A DNA stretch of 64,000 bases from Ctenosaura bakeri (taxonomy: Eukaryota; Chordata; Lepidosauria; Squamata; Iguanidae). The notes under the pieces are model-generated. The model was not told where the DNA came from, made no database searches, and saw only the letters and a list, made by a program, of their open reading frames with translations. Each line of letters begins with the position of its first letter. The stretch's first letter is position 1. Both the position numbers and the translations under genes were made by a program. Below, piece by piece: positions 23,146 to 36,379 of this stretch. The DNA is taken from contig CAOLHI010000415.1 in assembly GCA_948474755.1 (NCBI GenBank), positions 62,001 through 126,000 on the forward strand, in the 5' to 3' direction.

Positions 23146-25204
23146 ATCACATCCTCCATAGCTACCAGGTGCCTGGGGCAAGGTACAGTAAAGATACCAA
23201 ATAGAAATGCAGGAACAACCCACCCCCAACCCTATGATAAAATTTAAGAGCAGCGTTAAAATTAAAATGGAAGGGCAAGGGAACATTAAACATTTAAACT
23301 GTGACAGGACAAAACAATCTTGACTGCCAATCTAAAGTAGAGGCAAGGCCCCTTCAGCTTGTGCCAAAACCCATTTTACTTTTTCCAGATTCCCAAATAT
23401 GGCTCGTGGCCTTTCTGATTCCTGTTTGCTCCAGTTTCAGTTGTGGATATGCTCCTCTGTTTTGACGCCTTGTAGCTCGGCCACCGGCAGCCGGTGGCTT
23501 CCATGGCAGTGGGATGATTAATACGTTCTGGTGTTTACTCTGATGCTTAAAGGTGCTGAACTTGACATGAGAACAGAGTTCTTACCTTTGGACAGAGAAT
23601 GACTTCTTGGTGGCTGCTCACAGGCTCCTTTCCTTTTTTTTCCTTTTTCAGTAGTCCTTGTGGCCCCAAGAGGGCTCTGGATCTTAAACAGATAGGGCCT
23701 CTGGACATGTAGTCCTTGAGGATTACTCAATGGTTACTCAATGGCAGAAGGCCCTGAGTTTTAAAGGGACAGAGCCCCTGGTTCTGCCACGGTTGCTCAC
23801 CTGTGTGGTAAAGAGTGGGTTACACGTTGCCAAAGGCATCCCCTCCAACGTTTCCCAGATGAAGACTGGGACGCTTGCAGCCAAGAAACATCAGAGTGTG
23901 GTCAAAAATGCCAAAAGTTATTAATGAGGGAGGAGACATAAGCTAGGAGTGGCTGCAGCAGTTTGCTTATGCCTGAACCTACTGGGAAGGGCAAAATCCC
24001 TTCTGTTTCCACGCTCCACTGGGTTAAAGGAGTGCAAACTACTTCTGCACTTTGTGCTCAGTTTGCAGCAACTGAAGTAAGCTGGGTTATTTAAAGACAA
24101 CTGAAAAAGTGGGATGGTTGAGGGCTAACTGGGATAGTCCCTGCCAAATTGGGCCACTTGTAGGGTAGCCCCCAATTCTTGACAGCTTTCTTTGCTAAGT
24201 ATGCTGCAGCTTTCTCCTGTGGCTATCTGTCTCCATGTGTGATGGAGATATGTCACAGTATCATACTGAGAGAGCGCCTGGACTTGTCCTGTGTTCCAGC
24301 GATCACTTGGATGCCTTGATCAAAAAGACAGCTGCTCAAATTCATCTTCAAGAACAATGCACAATTTTAGATGGAGAAAGGCACTGCTTCCTCTCTTGGG
24401 CAAAAGGCCATCCTTTCTGCTATTTCTGGACGAGGCAGGTTAGATCCCATCAGCATGTTTGTTTCAAAGCACAAAGGAAGAGGTGGCTGGTGTGGTGATG
24501 TTGGCAGAAGGTTTTTCTCTTGGAGAAAACTTGCATATTTTCTTGACATCAATGAAACAGAACATTTCAAACAGAGCTGAGAGGGATCAATTATTAATTC
24601 ATGAATTTATTAATTAGTTAGATTTTCCTCTCTAACATGCCTGAAATCCACAAACCTCCAGCTTAACAGCATGGTTATTCCTGCCCTTTTAACAAATTAA
24701 TTATTTTGGATCTTTTTGACCAAGGAAAACTCCCCTTTCACACTGTTTTCTTTAATTGTACAGCCAGCCCTCCCATGTTATCCCTCCATCTCCTTGCTCT
24801 CTGGAAACATGGAAATGGCCATTTTTGGTGGGAGCTGTGCTGTTTAGAAGATAGGTTTGGGGAAGACTTTTCATTGTGTGGTCCAACGAGAATTCTGAAC
24901 CCACCCTAGCTCTCTAAAATGGAATATAACACTATAATAGTATAATGTGAAAGGACCCTGTGTTTGTATTTGCTACAGGGGTCCCTCTGTCCCGGGTGCT
25001 GAACTAGGGAGACAAACAAAACTATGGGTGTCCTTGAGGATCAGTTCTATAAAAAACCACCTATAAGACCCAGAGAAGATGTGGCCCTGCTTTTTTCTTT
25101 CTGCTATTCCATCTATGCTTCTTTGGGCTAAGACTTCTGAAAATTCAGCCAGGCTACTGGATTAGTCAAATGACTGGAAAAAGGGTGAGTTTAGCATACT
25201 CCCT
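23146..25204. other. No recognisable gene
   Basis: Intergenic sequence. A decayed MITE end (CTATAATAGTATAATGTGAAA) is visible near 24930. Short frames show no known motif. Confidence 0.4.
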
Positions 25205-25210
25205 TATACC

Positions 25211-25264
<54 letters not shown>

Positions 25265-25760
25265 TCCTGCCTCTCCCAATGGATCGAGGCGGTACTACAA
25301 GACCACATCAAACACACTAAAATCATTTAAACATAACCCATCCTTCCCACCCACCAACCCATCCAAAACTCCCTAAAACACTTTAACTATTAAAAACAAG
25401 AGGACAATTGGTGGGACTCTACTCAATCACAAAAACTACTCAATCACAACAATTTATAACACATCAAAGCACAGTAAAAAGATAAAAGCATAACGTACCC
25501 CCATTAAAAAATTGCTTCTGCCACAATAAGTTAAAGACTAAAGACCTGCCTTAAACATGGTTTTCACTTGCTGGTGGAAGAAGAGTGCAGAAGGGACTAA
25601 ATGAGCCTTCCCAGGGGAGAGAAACCAGAGCCTCCCCGTGGGAGAGTATTCCACAAGTTGGGAAGATTTTTAATTATCCTCACCGATCATACCTGTGATG
25701 GTGGCACAACAGAGGAAACTTTCCCCTGAAGATCTCAAAAGCTGGGCAAGATTCTAGACT
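25205..25760 (-). mobile_element. LINE 3' UTR (antisense) with (ATA)n tail
   Basis: An (ATA)n run at 25210-25263 is the reversed tail. It is followed by CTCTCCCAATGGATCGAGGCG and CCACCCACCAACCCATCC, the reverse complement of the LINE 3' end seen sense at 29660-29941. The upstream body near 25600-25720 matches the type seen at 8540-8830. Confidence 0.7.
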
Positions 25761-27180
25761 CCCTACTTCTGGGGAATGGGCCCATGGGTTAGGAAAGTAG
25801 AGGGTGTGGTCTGCTTTCACATACAAAAAAGAAAGGAATGATGCGATGTCTTGGCAGTCACATTTGACAAAGTCAAATGCCAGTGAGAAGTTTCTGGCAC
25901 AAACTTATGTGTCTCTCCGGAGCTCCCCTGTATCCGTCTTTACCAATATTGGGTGATAGGATGATAAGAGCAGATCTGGTGCTTGGATCTCCACAAGCAG
26001 GACTAATCTCCCCAAACCAATGGGTGCGCAAACATGAGCATATCCTTTTTGTGTGTGCCAGGGACATTTCAGGGAGTGGGAGGGCGGGAAGAGGGAACAG
26101 ACCATGTTGCGAGCATTAATATGGTAAATAGCTTTGGTAAGCGGACTTAGAGGAAGGATGGGTTGGCAGCAGAATGAACCGAGGTCTTTCTCTCTCTCTC
26201 CTGGCTGCTTTTCCTCTCTCTTCCACCCCTACAATCTGTTGAAGGGCGTGTGCTTGAGCACACTGCAGAAGCTGAACACACTGAAAAGCAGCTGGATGAA
26301 GCTATAATAGTGCCTCGCTTGGCTCAGCGAGCTGTGTTAACAGTCCCCCTGCTTCTCCATTGCTAATAACCCCTCCCAGGTGTCCTTCTCCTTGCAAGGA
26401 ATATAAGGCCATCCCTGTGTTGTTCGTCTCCCCATCCACACAGCCTCAGTCTCCAAATGGATTTCAGTCCCTCCAACCCTGCAATTCTCTCTTGTGTCTC
26501 TCCCCACACTCCTTTTCTCTCCAATTAACAGAAGCTGCTGCTACTTGAGCTCTTCTAATATCACAGTGCCTTTTTGGGGCCATTTGGGGACACCGTAATT
26601 GCCACTAGCCCTTCACTTCTTGCAGGAACACCAGCCTAAGAGCTTCTTCTGCAAGCAAAGGCTCAGTGGATTGCTTAATAATCTGGTGCTTTTAAGACAG
26701 GCATTTTTTTCGGCAAAGAGAGCAAGCAAGTGTCAATATTTCAGTGGCTTGCATTAAGCAGCCCTTCCATCTTCCCTACCAGCAGCCTACTATGCCTTTG
26801 TCAGAGAAAAGGGAACACACCCTATTTGTCCTGAGTGACAAGCCATACTGAAAGACTTTTCTGGTGGTGAGATGGATCGGTGCTGCAAGCTGCTGTAGAC
26901 GTTTCTGTACAGGGGGTCATCACAGCCATTTGAGAGGTGAAAGCAAAGCAAGGTGCATTCCTCTTTCCAGAGTAATGCAACCTTAGTTCCCTCTGCACTG
27001 GCAGATCCCATCAGAAGCCAGCTAATATGGTTAATGGTGAGTTGGCTTCCCAGGTCAGGTGCATTCCAGGGCCTGAGATTTCAGGGCTGAAATCTGTGAC
27101 CTAGGAACACCTCCTATTAATGTCACTAAGGTGAGATGCAGAGATCTCATTCATTGCGATACAATAAAGCATCAATCACA
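25761..27180. other. No recognisable gene
   Basis: Intergenic sequence. Pyrimidine-rich runs occur near 26180-26220. No supported exon. Confidence 0.4.
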
Positions 27181-27382
27181 GGGTCTTTCCGCACCGCATT
27201 GTCATAGTGCTATTATTCCACTGTCAACCTGCTATGGAATCCTGGGCTTTGCAGTTTAGGGAGGGGCATTTATCATTCCTAGCCAGAGAGCTCTTTGGCC
27301 TCAGGAAACGACAAAGCCCAGAATCCCACAGGATGCTGAAAGTGGAGTAATTGCACTGTAACAGTATAGTGTGGAAAGGCCC
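27181..27382. mobile_element. MITE with ACA flanking repeat
   Basis: It starts GGGTCTTTCCGCAC and ends GTGTGGAAAGGCCC. ACA at 27178-27180 is repeated at 27383-27385. The arms contain GGAATCCTGGGCTTTGCAGTT and its inverted counterpart. Confidence 0.8.
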
Positions 27383-29659
27383 ACAGTCTCTCAGAGCATG
27401 TAATCCCAATAATAAAATCCCAACAAAAAAGGAAAAGATTAACTGGTTGAAAAGCAAGCTTTCTAAGTTCTATGCTGATACAGCAGTTGGTAAACAGCAG
27501 AGCAGCATTCCAGCCCTCTCACTGATGGGGTCTGGTATCCCCTCACAGCCAGTGGTAGAATTGGAATCCCAGACAAATTCCAACCAGATTATTCCTTGAC
27601 TGGTGATAAAATTCCCCATCGCTGATCCATACAGGAGCCCTTGGGCTGGGCTGCACCTCCCGTAAGATGAGGCCAATGGAAGATGGTTATAAAATGCTTA
27701 TATAGTGCAGAAGCCAACCAAGAAAATAAAAAGTGTACAGGTGTGAGCCCTCTCCCTGGCCTCTGAGAAGTTAGCAACAGAGAAAAATCCTCTCCATCAG
27801 TCCCTTCTCAGACTTCATATATTTCCCCAGCCTCAAACTGCAAGGTGAATGCAAAAAGTTTCTGCATGTTTCCTCAAATAAATGAATGCTTTCACGCCAC
27901 TGGACACTGTTACCGTTTGGCTGGGATGCTAACAAGAACTCCAAAACAAATCTGGGTGAGGATGGAGTTGAGCCTCTTGGGGAGCCCCGGTAAAGTTCAG
28001 ACTAAAACTCAGAGCGGACTTGTCACCCCATGGCCATGAAAGCCAGCAGCTGCCACTTTTCTGAGTTCCTCTTTTATCGTAACTGACTTCAGAGTGCAAC
28101 AGACACAGCAGAAAGTACTTCCTTTCTTTCCCCAGCTGTGTGTTCCAAAAGTTATTAATAGCTGTTTAACCTTGGCCATGGGGCTGGAGATGATTAGTTT
28201 TATTTTGCTAAATAAACAAGCAAACAAAAGGCTCAAGGGACAGGATGGTCTTTCTAGGAAAGAAGGATAAATCTTACCAAGATGGTCTTTTGATCTGACT
28301 ACAAAGTTTTGTCATGTAATAAATGAAAGCCTGGAATTAGCGGCCGGCCCCTTTGAAGGGTCAAGCTGTGTAGTGAAATAGTTATAGCAATGACATTGGA
28401 ATTGAGGGAGAAAGAGACAACCTCTCAGCTATCATTTTGGGGTGGAATTACCTAACGGCCAACAGAGAGATCAGTGCATTTTATTAATGAATGCTTTCCA
28501 GTGGCATAATGGAGCCAGGAATCACAAGTTAAAAACATTGGAACTTTTTAAATTAGAAGCAAGAATGCTGTGTAATCTGGCGGCTTCCCTCTCAAAATTC
28601 CCTATTCCCTCTGATTTTGTCTATATTCCTTACAGCACCTGGGAAGCACAATTAAGACCCATTAACTTTACAAATGACCTGTTCCAAGCAGAGGAAAAAA
28701 AATGTTGGATATATAGAGAACAACACAGCTGCCCACATTGGTCAGCTCTCCATGGGTATAGGTCAATGGGAAGGACCACGATGAGCAGCCACTTTCTGAA
28801 ATCTACCATTAGATTTCCATTTGATCTAATCTAAAATACCAAATCTACCATTTGATACACTTCCTTGTGTCAAAAGAATTTTGGAAAGCCAGAAGTGGCA
28901 ACATCAAAACTCTTGGATTTTGTTCTAAAGTCTTAGATTTTTTTGCAGCATGGGAAGAAGGAAAGATAGTCCTTTTATTATTATTATTGCTGGTTGGAGT
29001 TAAGGACAGCATAGAAACTGGGAGGCTGGATGAGGACTTTCTGTGGGCCTTATATCATTTCTGGGCCAGAGGTCCCCTCACTAACTTCAGAAGCATCCAA
29101 AAATTCTATTTTGCTTCTGTTCTTGAAAAGGAGCAAAGGATGAATTAAGGCTCCAGAACAATAGCATTTTTTTTTGTTTCAAATGTTTCAAATTCAATCT
29201 CTGTATTCTTTTTCTCTCAAAACAACTATGTACTTCATGTAGGGAAAAAATAACAATTCATTATTATTTTATGTTGTTGCTAATTTATGTCAATGGCAAC
29301 TTCACAGCCTGCCCCAGATAGTATCATGCTTGTCAACACTGTTGTCTTAGTTCTTTTGCTATGGCTCTTGTCACCTCCTCTGTGTACGGTTGAAGCAGGA
29401 GTGGAGAACTCTCGCAGGTTTGCAAGAATAGGTTCTTGCAGAATAGCTTGACCCTCAAGAGTATTTCACCCCCACTACACCTCCTGCCAAAAAACTGAAA
29501 AACTGCTCCTCAATCCTTCTAGGGGGGATGAAAACTTTAACACATTTTGGCCTCCTCTGGGCCTTTCCCTGACATGAAACAAGGATGGAGGAAAAGGCAC
29601 GTAGGATCCAGAGAATTGTGCCATCACTAAGGGTGAGAGATGTTTATGTCCCTATCGTC
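27383..29659. other. No recognisable gene
   Basis: Intergenic sequence. The frame at 28442-28834 (130 codons) has no known motif and no splice-site support. An uninterrupted AT-rich stretch at 28040-28260 could be a conserved element but cannot be tested here. Confidence 0.4.
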
Positions 29660-29941
29660 ATGCCTTCTCATCTCTTCCGACAGGCCTTCCAAGGCTAGTA
29701 CTTCCACTGCCTTCCACCAATTGTCCTGCTGTTCTTTTAATAGTTAATTAATTATTAATTGTTATGTGTTTTAGGGGGTTGGTGTTAGCTGGGTTGGTGG
29801 GTGGGGAGGATTGGGTATGTTTTTAATGTCTTTTAATGTATTTTAGTGTATACTGTATTTCATGCTGTTTGCCGCCTCGATTCATGTGGAGAGGTGGGAT
29901 ACAAATAAATTTTATCATCATCGTCGTCGTCGTCGTCGTCT
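29660..29941 (+). mobile_element. LINE 3' end, sense
   Basis: The CCACCAATTGTCCTGCTG and GGGTTGGTGGGTGGGGAGGA segments end in TTTGCCGCCTCGATTCATGT, then GGAGAGGTGGGATACAAATA and a (TCA/TCG)n tail at 29912-29941. It is the same family as 25205-25760 in the opposite orientation. The last 40 bp also form the tail of the SINE at 43390-43617. Confidence 0.75.
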
Positions 29942-29999
29942 TGTTCTCAACAGCCATCGCCCAGAGATGTGGGAGGAACAGTACTTAGGGCAGGCAGCG

Positions 30000-30650
30000 T
30001 AGGTGAAAAAAGGAGATCCCAGGCTTCTGACAGTATATATATAAGAATGACTCATTAATTAGGCCCACAGCTGGGTAAGACTTGGTGCCTATATAACAAG
30101 AGGCCAGAAGGGGAGGAAGCTGTTAGAGCCAACTGATCTTGTGGGTGGTAGCAGACCAGCTTACTCCTGAATTCTTTGCTCATGTTTCTAGAAACCTTGA
30201 CCTTTGCCTGGACTACTGATTTTACCATAGGACGCTTTCTCTTTGGACTTATGGTAAACTCGGATTCTCTCTTCCTCTCTCTAAACCTACTGAGAACTCA
30301 GACTGCCAAACGACTAAGACAAACTTTGCCTGATAACAGCCTGGTTAGACAGCTGGAAACCTTGGTTGGTGGCCAGCACAGGACACCTACGTACTTCTTG
30401 TCTCTTTTAGCATCTGGCTGCCCTACTGAGAATGAGTATCTTCCCTGGCCTAACAGCACAGCCCCTTCAAATTCCTTATCCTGGAGCTGGGAATCGTACA
30501 GCTTTCCTGGTGTTTTTCCATACCACAACTCATATGATCCCTCACCGTTGTCTATGTTGTCTGGAGCGGATGGGAATTTCAGTTGCACCTCTTTCTGGGT
30601 TCTGTGGGTCCAACTCAAATGGAATATTGCAAACATATTCCCAATTTAAG
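30000..30650 (+). mobile_element. Retroelement-like leader, unclassified
   Basis: A TATATAA box (about 30092), then repeated ACTTTG/CCTTGACC-type sequence, for example AGAAACCTTGACCTTTGCC at about 30190. The order of motifs resembles 54690-55070 (ATTAATCAGGC, then AAAACCTTGACCCTTG). It is plausibly the promoter/leader of an LTR-type element. The 157-codon frame at 30176-30649 shows no known domain and may be chance. Confidence 0.35.
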
Positions 30651-31321
30651 TCCCAATACGTATTTTTAGCAACAGTACAACAAACTGTATATTACGTTTG
30701 ACACATATGCACTGTCTCAAAAGTTCTAAGCAGGCAGTGAAGTCCCAGTGCAGGACTTTGTTACGGGACTCTTCTGCCTGTGTTGTACAATCGTACTGCA
30801 ACAACTGGATGCAATTTTAAAGCCCTCATTCAAAGGGAAAGGGGCCTATTCTTTACCTGGGCAACTCCAACTCCAGCTCCTCTCCTCTCCCAAACAGCCT
30901 GTCTTTCTGAACTCAGCTATGGCCCCTTCCCTGGATTTTTCCCACCCACCCCAATCAATTACTCGCATCACCCCACAGCAAACCCGAATACTTTCCTTTT
31001 CCTCTCCAGTCCTTCTCAAAATGGTGACAAGAAGTGACACACCACCACTTCCTGTCACCATTTTGAGAGGGACTGCAGGGGAAAACAGATATTTAGGTGG
31101 TATTTTGGAGTTCTGGAGTGTTTTGGGGGTATTTTCTCATGTTTTCATGCTCCATGTGAACATTTTCTGAGGTTTGGGAGCCAAAATTGCAACCAAATTG
31201 TGCCAAAAGTTTTTGAAAAAAACACATTTTGGGTTTTTTGGGAGAGCTGGTAGAGGACCTCAGAGGCCACAAAGGCAGGGGCCAGGGGGCAGGGGCCAGG
31301 GGCCAGACTATGCCCACCTCT

Positions 31322-31690
31322 GGTCCTTTCTGCAACGCACCTTTTCACGGAGCTGGGGTGCGGGGATCGCTCAAGCAGCCTCCGGTAAGAGGCTCTCGCA
31401 TCCCGGTTCCTTCAGCTCTGCAGCTGCCACCTGCTCGCGTGAGAGCCCCACCTCTTCCTTCCACAGTGGTCCAGAGCTCCACACACATGGCAAGTGCACA
31501 CAGGGCCCCAGAGCAATGCGCAGTCGTGCACCATTTTTGGCTCAAAGCCAAAAATGAAAAAGTGTGCGGTCGGCGCCTGCCAGCCAGTGGAGTATTGCGT
31601 GATTGTAAGTGCGTCATGTGGACCACTCCTTACATTCGCACAATGCTGGGGGGGGGGCTTTCGCGTGGCAAATGCTGTGCAAAAAGGGCC
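31322..31690 (+). mobile_element. Second TIR element family, copy 1
   Basis: The ends GGTCCTTTCTGCA and TGCAAAAAGGGCC are flanked by TCT at 31319-31321 and 31691-31693. The GC-rich interior includes GGGGTGCGGGGATCGC and CAAGCAGCCTCCGGTAAGAGG, and a 14-bp imperfect inverted pair around TTTTTGGCTCAAAGCCAAAAA. A homologous copy lies inverted at 54289-54600. Confidence 0.75.
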
Positions 31691-32270
31691 TCTGATGTAA
31701 CACAACAGCCTAATACAGGCCTACTCTGGACAGGATCCTTTTGAGCCAAACTACACATGCAATGGCTCACAGGAGGCCAGCTCCCCTGCTCTCTGCTCCC
31801 CTTCCACTAGTAGGTAAAGGTCTTTTTAAACAATGACAACAGGTGTTTGGTGATTAGCAGTTGAGTCTTTTCCGTCGCTAAGGAAAAGAGGCATCCACAA
31901 CTTTTGTGCACATGGAAGTGGCACCTTGTGAACAGAGATCAGCACACGGCCAGCAGCAAGCTGCAGTGATCCTACTCTGCCACGCTGGTGGGGCTTTCCT
32001 CTCCGCTGGTCTTCAGCAAGATCTTGGCCCTGGAAAAATAGGAGGGGAACGTGTGTACATGCCGCACTCCCTTCGCCTGCATTTTCTGTATTTGAATTTC
32101 ACACGTTTGCTTAGAAAGCGTGCCCCCGGGACCCAGAGTTCAGGCAGGTTTCCTTCCTGCTGGTAAGCGTGCCTAAGAGTGTAACCTTGGTAACATTATG
32201 CAACCTACTGAGAGAGGCCATGGAATTTCTCACATCAACCAAATGTGATGATCTGGGGATGGGAGAGTGC

Positions 32271-32300
<30 letters not shown>
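32271..32300. repeat. (TG)n microsatellite
   Basis: About 14 TG units, inside otherwise unremarkable intergenic sequence (31700-33320). Confidence 0.95.
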
Positions 32301-32301
<1 letters not shown>

Positions 32302-33325
32302 AATGAGAGAGAAAGAGGGCTCTTTTCCTGCTATCTCCTCTAGGAACAGTTGGGCTGGGATTATGCACATTCCCTTGACCTCATCATTATAATAAAAAGC
32401 AGTTATGTTTATCAGCTCATCGGCAGGCATGCCCATTTAGGAGATTACCATATTTCCAATCCCATTTCTAGCAAAAGAGGATTGCTGACCATTTTCAAAG
32501 AGTTGGGGTGGGGAGGTTGTTTATCTGCTAGTGGTGTTTATGAAGAGAGAGGCCGCGTTGACTCTCCCTGTCATCAAATCCGAGTGGGATAATTATTTCC
32601 CTGGGGAACATGAGCAATGTTTAGTGGCCTGGGGCATATTGTGAACATCAATAATATTTGTTTGCCTTGTGAGTTCAAGTCGGGAGGCAGAGTTTTGAGA
32701 GTCTTGATCTTTGACTAAGACCCTTGAAGACCAAAAGGACTAATTTTCAAGTGTGCTTAAGACCAGGGTATTAAAAAGCAACTAAATGAATAAATTTGCT
32801 TAGAGTGGAAAGATACACATATACACACACATTAGATAGGTTGCAACATCTAAAAATAAAAACCATTCCAATTTTTCACTTAGGCAAGTCCAAAAACAGT
32901 GAGTGGAATAGAGCTGTGAAGGCTATTTATTCATTCAGAGGCCCTTTTTGCAATGAGTATGCAAGCTAAGACTGAGTCAAGTTCTTTGGCATGCCTTCCA
33001 ATTGTCTTAGTTTGGCAATGCCAGTCCTGATTAATCCTTTGTCATCTCATTTTCTTAGCTGCTTTTAAAATGTCCTGGATTTCTCTCCTCCTCCTCCCGC
33101 TTTTCATCCTTTGCACTCAGCTTATTTCAGTTGCTGCAAACTATGTTGAAAGTACAAAAATAGTTTGCACTCAGTTAATTCAACAGGAAGAGAAGAGAAC
33201 TGGGGCTAGAGCTTTGCTTTTACCAGCAGTCAGAGACAAAAGCAAACTGTTACAGTCTCTCCTAGCTTGAGCATTCTTCTCGAGTATACTCTCTGATGTT
33301 GCTTGGTCATAAGTATTCTGATTTT

Positions 33326-33516
33326 CCAGCATGATGTGGTAATTTGAGCATTGGACTGTGATCTTGGAGACCAGAGTTTGATTCCCTGCTCAGCCATGGA
33401 AACTGAATGGGTGACTTTGGGCATGTCACACACTCTCAGCCCCAGAAAACCCCATGATATGTTTGCTTGAGGGTTGCCATAAGTCGGAAACTACTTGAAG
33501 GCACACAACAACAACA
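33326..33516 (+). mobile_element. ACA-tailed SINE, full length
   Basis: The head CCAGCATGATGTGGTAATTT is followed by GACCAGAGTTTGATTCCC (B-box-like), GGGTGACTTTGGGC, AGGGTTGCCATAAGTCGGAA and CACACAACAACAACA. Its arrangement is that of the squamate tRNA-derived SINE with an (ACA)n tail. Confidence 0.8.
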
Positions 33517-33889
33517 GTGTTGGAGGGTATGCTTTGGAGGCCTGGGGTAGAAAAGGAACACAAACCTCAGTTCACTCAAGTCAAGGATTAGAATTTTATT
33601 AGTGTCCAGTGTCTGTGTAACTTTCTTAGACATGCAGCTGTACTATTTTTGGCTGTTGTGCTATCAAAATAGTCCATTCATGGTTGTATAACAGGAGTTT
33701 CACAAGTGTGTCCATTTCATATGGGCCCAAATCTGGATGGGGTTGCACTCCTTCCCAAAGTTTAGTCTCATAGCTTGCCATTGGACCCAGAGCAGCTCCT
33801 GGAAAGACAAATGGCTGTGATGAACAGGCATGCCTTTGCCTAGCTTTGGCTTGGACAACCAACTATGCCTTTTCTGGGATGGACAGATG

Positions 33890-34230
33890 TGGCCCCAGGC
33901 ATTCAGGCTTGTTGCCCTCAGGTTAGACTACTGTAATACTCTCTTCATGGGGCTCCCTTTAAATGAGTTCAGAAGATGCAGCTCATACAACCGGTGGCAG
34001 TCAGTCTGATGTTGGCTGTGCATTTTATAGACAATATAACTTCAGTCTTACAGGAAGTGCAGCGTCTTCCATTTTCTTTCTGAGCTCAGTTCAAGGTCCT
34101 GCAAAGCCTCATATGTGACTGGGGCTCAGGCTATCTGAAAGACTGTCTCCTTCAATAGAAGCCTGCCCCAAATATGAGATCTTTAGTGGCTCTCAAAATT
34201 GGATGGCTCAACACCTCACAAAGGTAGGTT
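33890..34230 (+). mobile_element. L2-like LINE ORF2 C-terminal relic
   Basis: Codons at 33920-33958 read RLDYCNTLFMGLP, the LDYCN.L..GLP signature of L2/CR1-group reverse transcriptases downstream of the catalytic core. Frameshifts and stops follow. A CA-repeat lies at 34260-34279. Confidence 0.7.
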
Positions 34231-34984
34231 GGTTTGCAAAGAGGACTTTCTCTGTAGCAACACACACACACACACACATATTCCATTAATAGCACATTCA
34301 TGGAGATGAAGCCATTTGTAACTCATAGCAACTTGCTAGGGATAAAGGAAGGGTTGAATGTTCATGAGGACAAGAACAACTCATCTTGACTTCACATTAT
34401 TAAACCAGAAAACAAAAAAAATGACAAGAGAATCACAGCAATTGCTTTCCTTGCAGAAGGCTGTGGCCACAGCTTTTACTTTTTTTCCCTTATCCCTCAC
34501 CATTGTCACATGAGTGTGCTTTGAAGATCCACCACCATCATCCCTGGAGAGGAGGAGAGAGGAAGAAGAAAAAGAAGCAACTGGCCTCTGGTTTGTTTTT
34601 TTCCCCTGTTTTAATCACATAAAATATATATAGCCAATTGTTTGCAATAGTTTATGTAAATCCCACTGTGAACCAACATGTAGAAAAGCTCATAGGCAGG
34701 GGTTTGCAAATCTCAGAATCCTCAAGTGAGCATTCTGGGACACTGGGAGTTGGAATCCAAAAAGGCAACATTTTCACATGCTGCTGGGAAGTCCATTTGA
34801 GAATTGGTCCGCAAGTATACCTGAAATCGGGGTGGAGAATGTTCATACTCCCTCCAAAGTGATTTTTGGGAACTGTCTGCTGGTGGGAGGCAAAAAACAC
34901 AAACAAAGATGCAACACATTAGAGTAAATATACAGCCACATAGTTAAAAGGGCTGTCGATACCAGAGCGTCCTGGAAGTCTCTC
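34231..34984. other. No recognisable gene
   Basis: Intergenic sequence with overlapping short frames near 34640-34920 on both strands and no known motif. Confidence 0.4.
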
Positions 34985-35490
34985 ATCCAGAAGGTTGCCA
35001 TATGCCAAAGCCAACTTGAAGGCAATTAATGACAACAATTACCCTGGAGCTTATATTTACACAGCTGATTGTGCACGAGAGGCCATACTCTTGACTTCAC
35101 CCCATTGTGCAAGGGTCATTCAGTTGCCCATCCACCAAGTCTAAAGTATGAAGGAGACAGGGCTATGTGTACCCACTGGATGACCTTGGGTGCATCACTG
35201 GCCATTTCTGCACTACGCTGTTGCAGTGCTCTTATTCCACTTTCGACATCCTCTGGAATCCTGGGGTTTGCCGTTTAGGGAGGGGCCTCAAAGGCCATCC
35301 TCAAAGGCCCCTTCCTAAACTGCAAACCCCAGGATTCCATAGGATGTTGAAAGTGGAATAATAACACTATAGCAGCCTAGTGCAGAAATGGCCACAGGGT
35401 CTGAGTCCCAGCAAAAGCAATAGGTTTGTCTTAGAGAGGACATACATTGGAAATGACTCAAAGACAAACAACGACAATGTCTCTAACAGT
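34985..35490 (+). mobile_element. ACA-type SINE remnants split by a MITE
   Basis: A SINE tail fragment at 34985-35040 is followed by a SINE body (ACTGGATGACCTTGGGTGCA, 35173) that stops at the MITE start. It resumes after 35393 with GAAATGACTCAAAGACAAAC and an ACAACGACAA tail. Confidence 0.55.
35200..35393. mobile_element. MITE inserted in a SINE
   Basis: GGCCATTTCTGCACTACG...CTAGTGCAGAAATGGCC with paired inner arms. Short flanks ACT and ACA differ at one position. It is younger than the SINE it splits. Confidence 0.8.
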
Positions 35491-36068
35491 ATGCTAGTCA
35501 TAGATCGGGGGGGAGCTTATCCAAACTCTGGATTTGTTTGAAAAAAAGGAGCTTATCCAAACTCTGAATTTGTCCCTTAGGTGCCAGAGATATTGAACCA
35601 ACCACACCAAGTGTCATGCATTTGGCTTTTTTAGCTTTTGCTACTCCTAAGGGGGAGAAAAAAGTGATAAATGCTAAGAGGAGGTGGATGTTTTTGGGAA
35701 AAGCCATTTGCTAAATCAATTTCAAATTAGCTGTCAGCATGATAGTGTTCACAGTTATTAAGTTGCTTCCCCATTCCTCCTTGCCTTCACCCCTTACCGC
35801 TCGTCTTTACCAAATGAATCTAGGAACAGATGAGTAGATTCTCTCTCTTGCAGCCTATGGGGGGAAAGGAGGAGTTCATTTTGGAACAGGATTCCCTGGC
35901 AGCAGGGTGGAATTTCCAGCTCAGAGAGAATGCTAGAGAGGCATTGCTTTAATGTTGCCCTGGGGTCTGCCCCGTAGCCCACCAGCCTCTTACTGCTCTG
36001 CTCAGAGTGGAATTCTGCATTTTAGCCTGAGGATTCGAGTGAAAAATAGCAGGACTGTGTCACTCCCC
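35491..36068. other. No gene; short tandem duplicate
   Basis: GAGCTTATCCAAACTCTG occurs at 35513 and 35549, a local 36-bp duplication. Otherwise nothing is recognised. Confidence 0.5.
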
Positions 36069-36228
36069 TCCCTTTCCGCACTCGAGTGTTATAGCGTGAT
36101 GACTCTACTTTCAACATCCTCTGGAATCCTGGGGCTGGCTGACCCCTCCCGAAACTGCAAACCCCAGGATTCCAGAGGATGTTGAAAGTGGAGTCATCGC
36201 GCTATAACAGGCTAGTGCAGAAAGGGCC
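36069..36228. mobile_element. MITE, compact copy
   Basis: CCCTTTCCGCACTCGAGTG to CTAGTGCAGAAAGGGCC. The arms CAACATCCTCTGGAATCC and GGATTCCAGAGGATGTTG are exact reverse complements. About 160 bp, close to a perfect palindrome. Confidence 0.8.
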
Positions 36229-36379
36229 ATTATGATGCACTTTTCTCAAATCCTGCCTGTGGCTGCATTGGTACTCTAAGAGGTGGGAGGGGGATGTTGG
36301 GGTCCATCTGCAATGCCAGCATCTCCTTAGATTTTGGGGGAATTATGGCTCAATTGATCTTACGTTGCGTCAGTCCTCA

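Noticed and set aside
30176..30649. 157-codon ORF, possibly gag-like
   Set aside because: No zinc knuckle, protease or RT motif; kept only as part of a weak retroelement-like feature.
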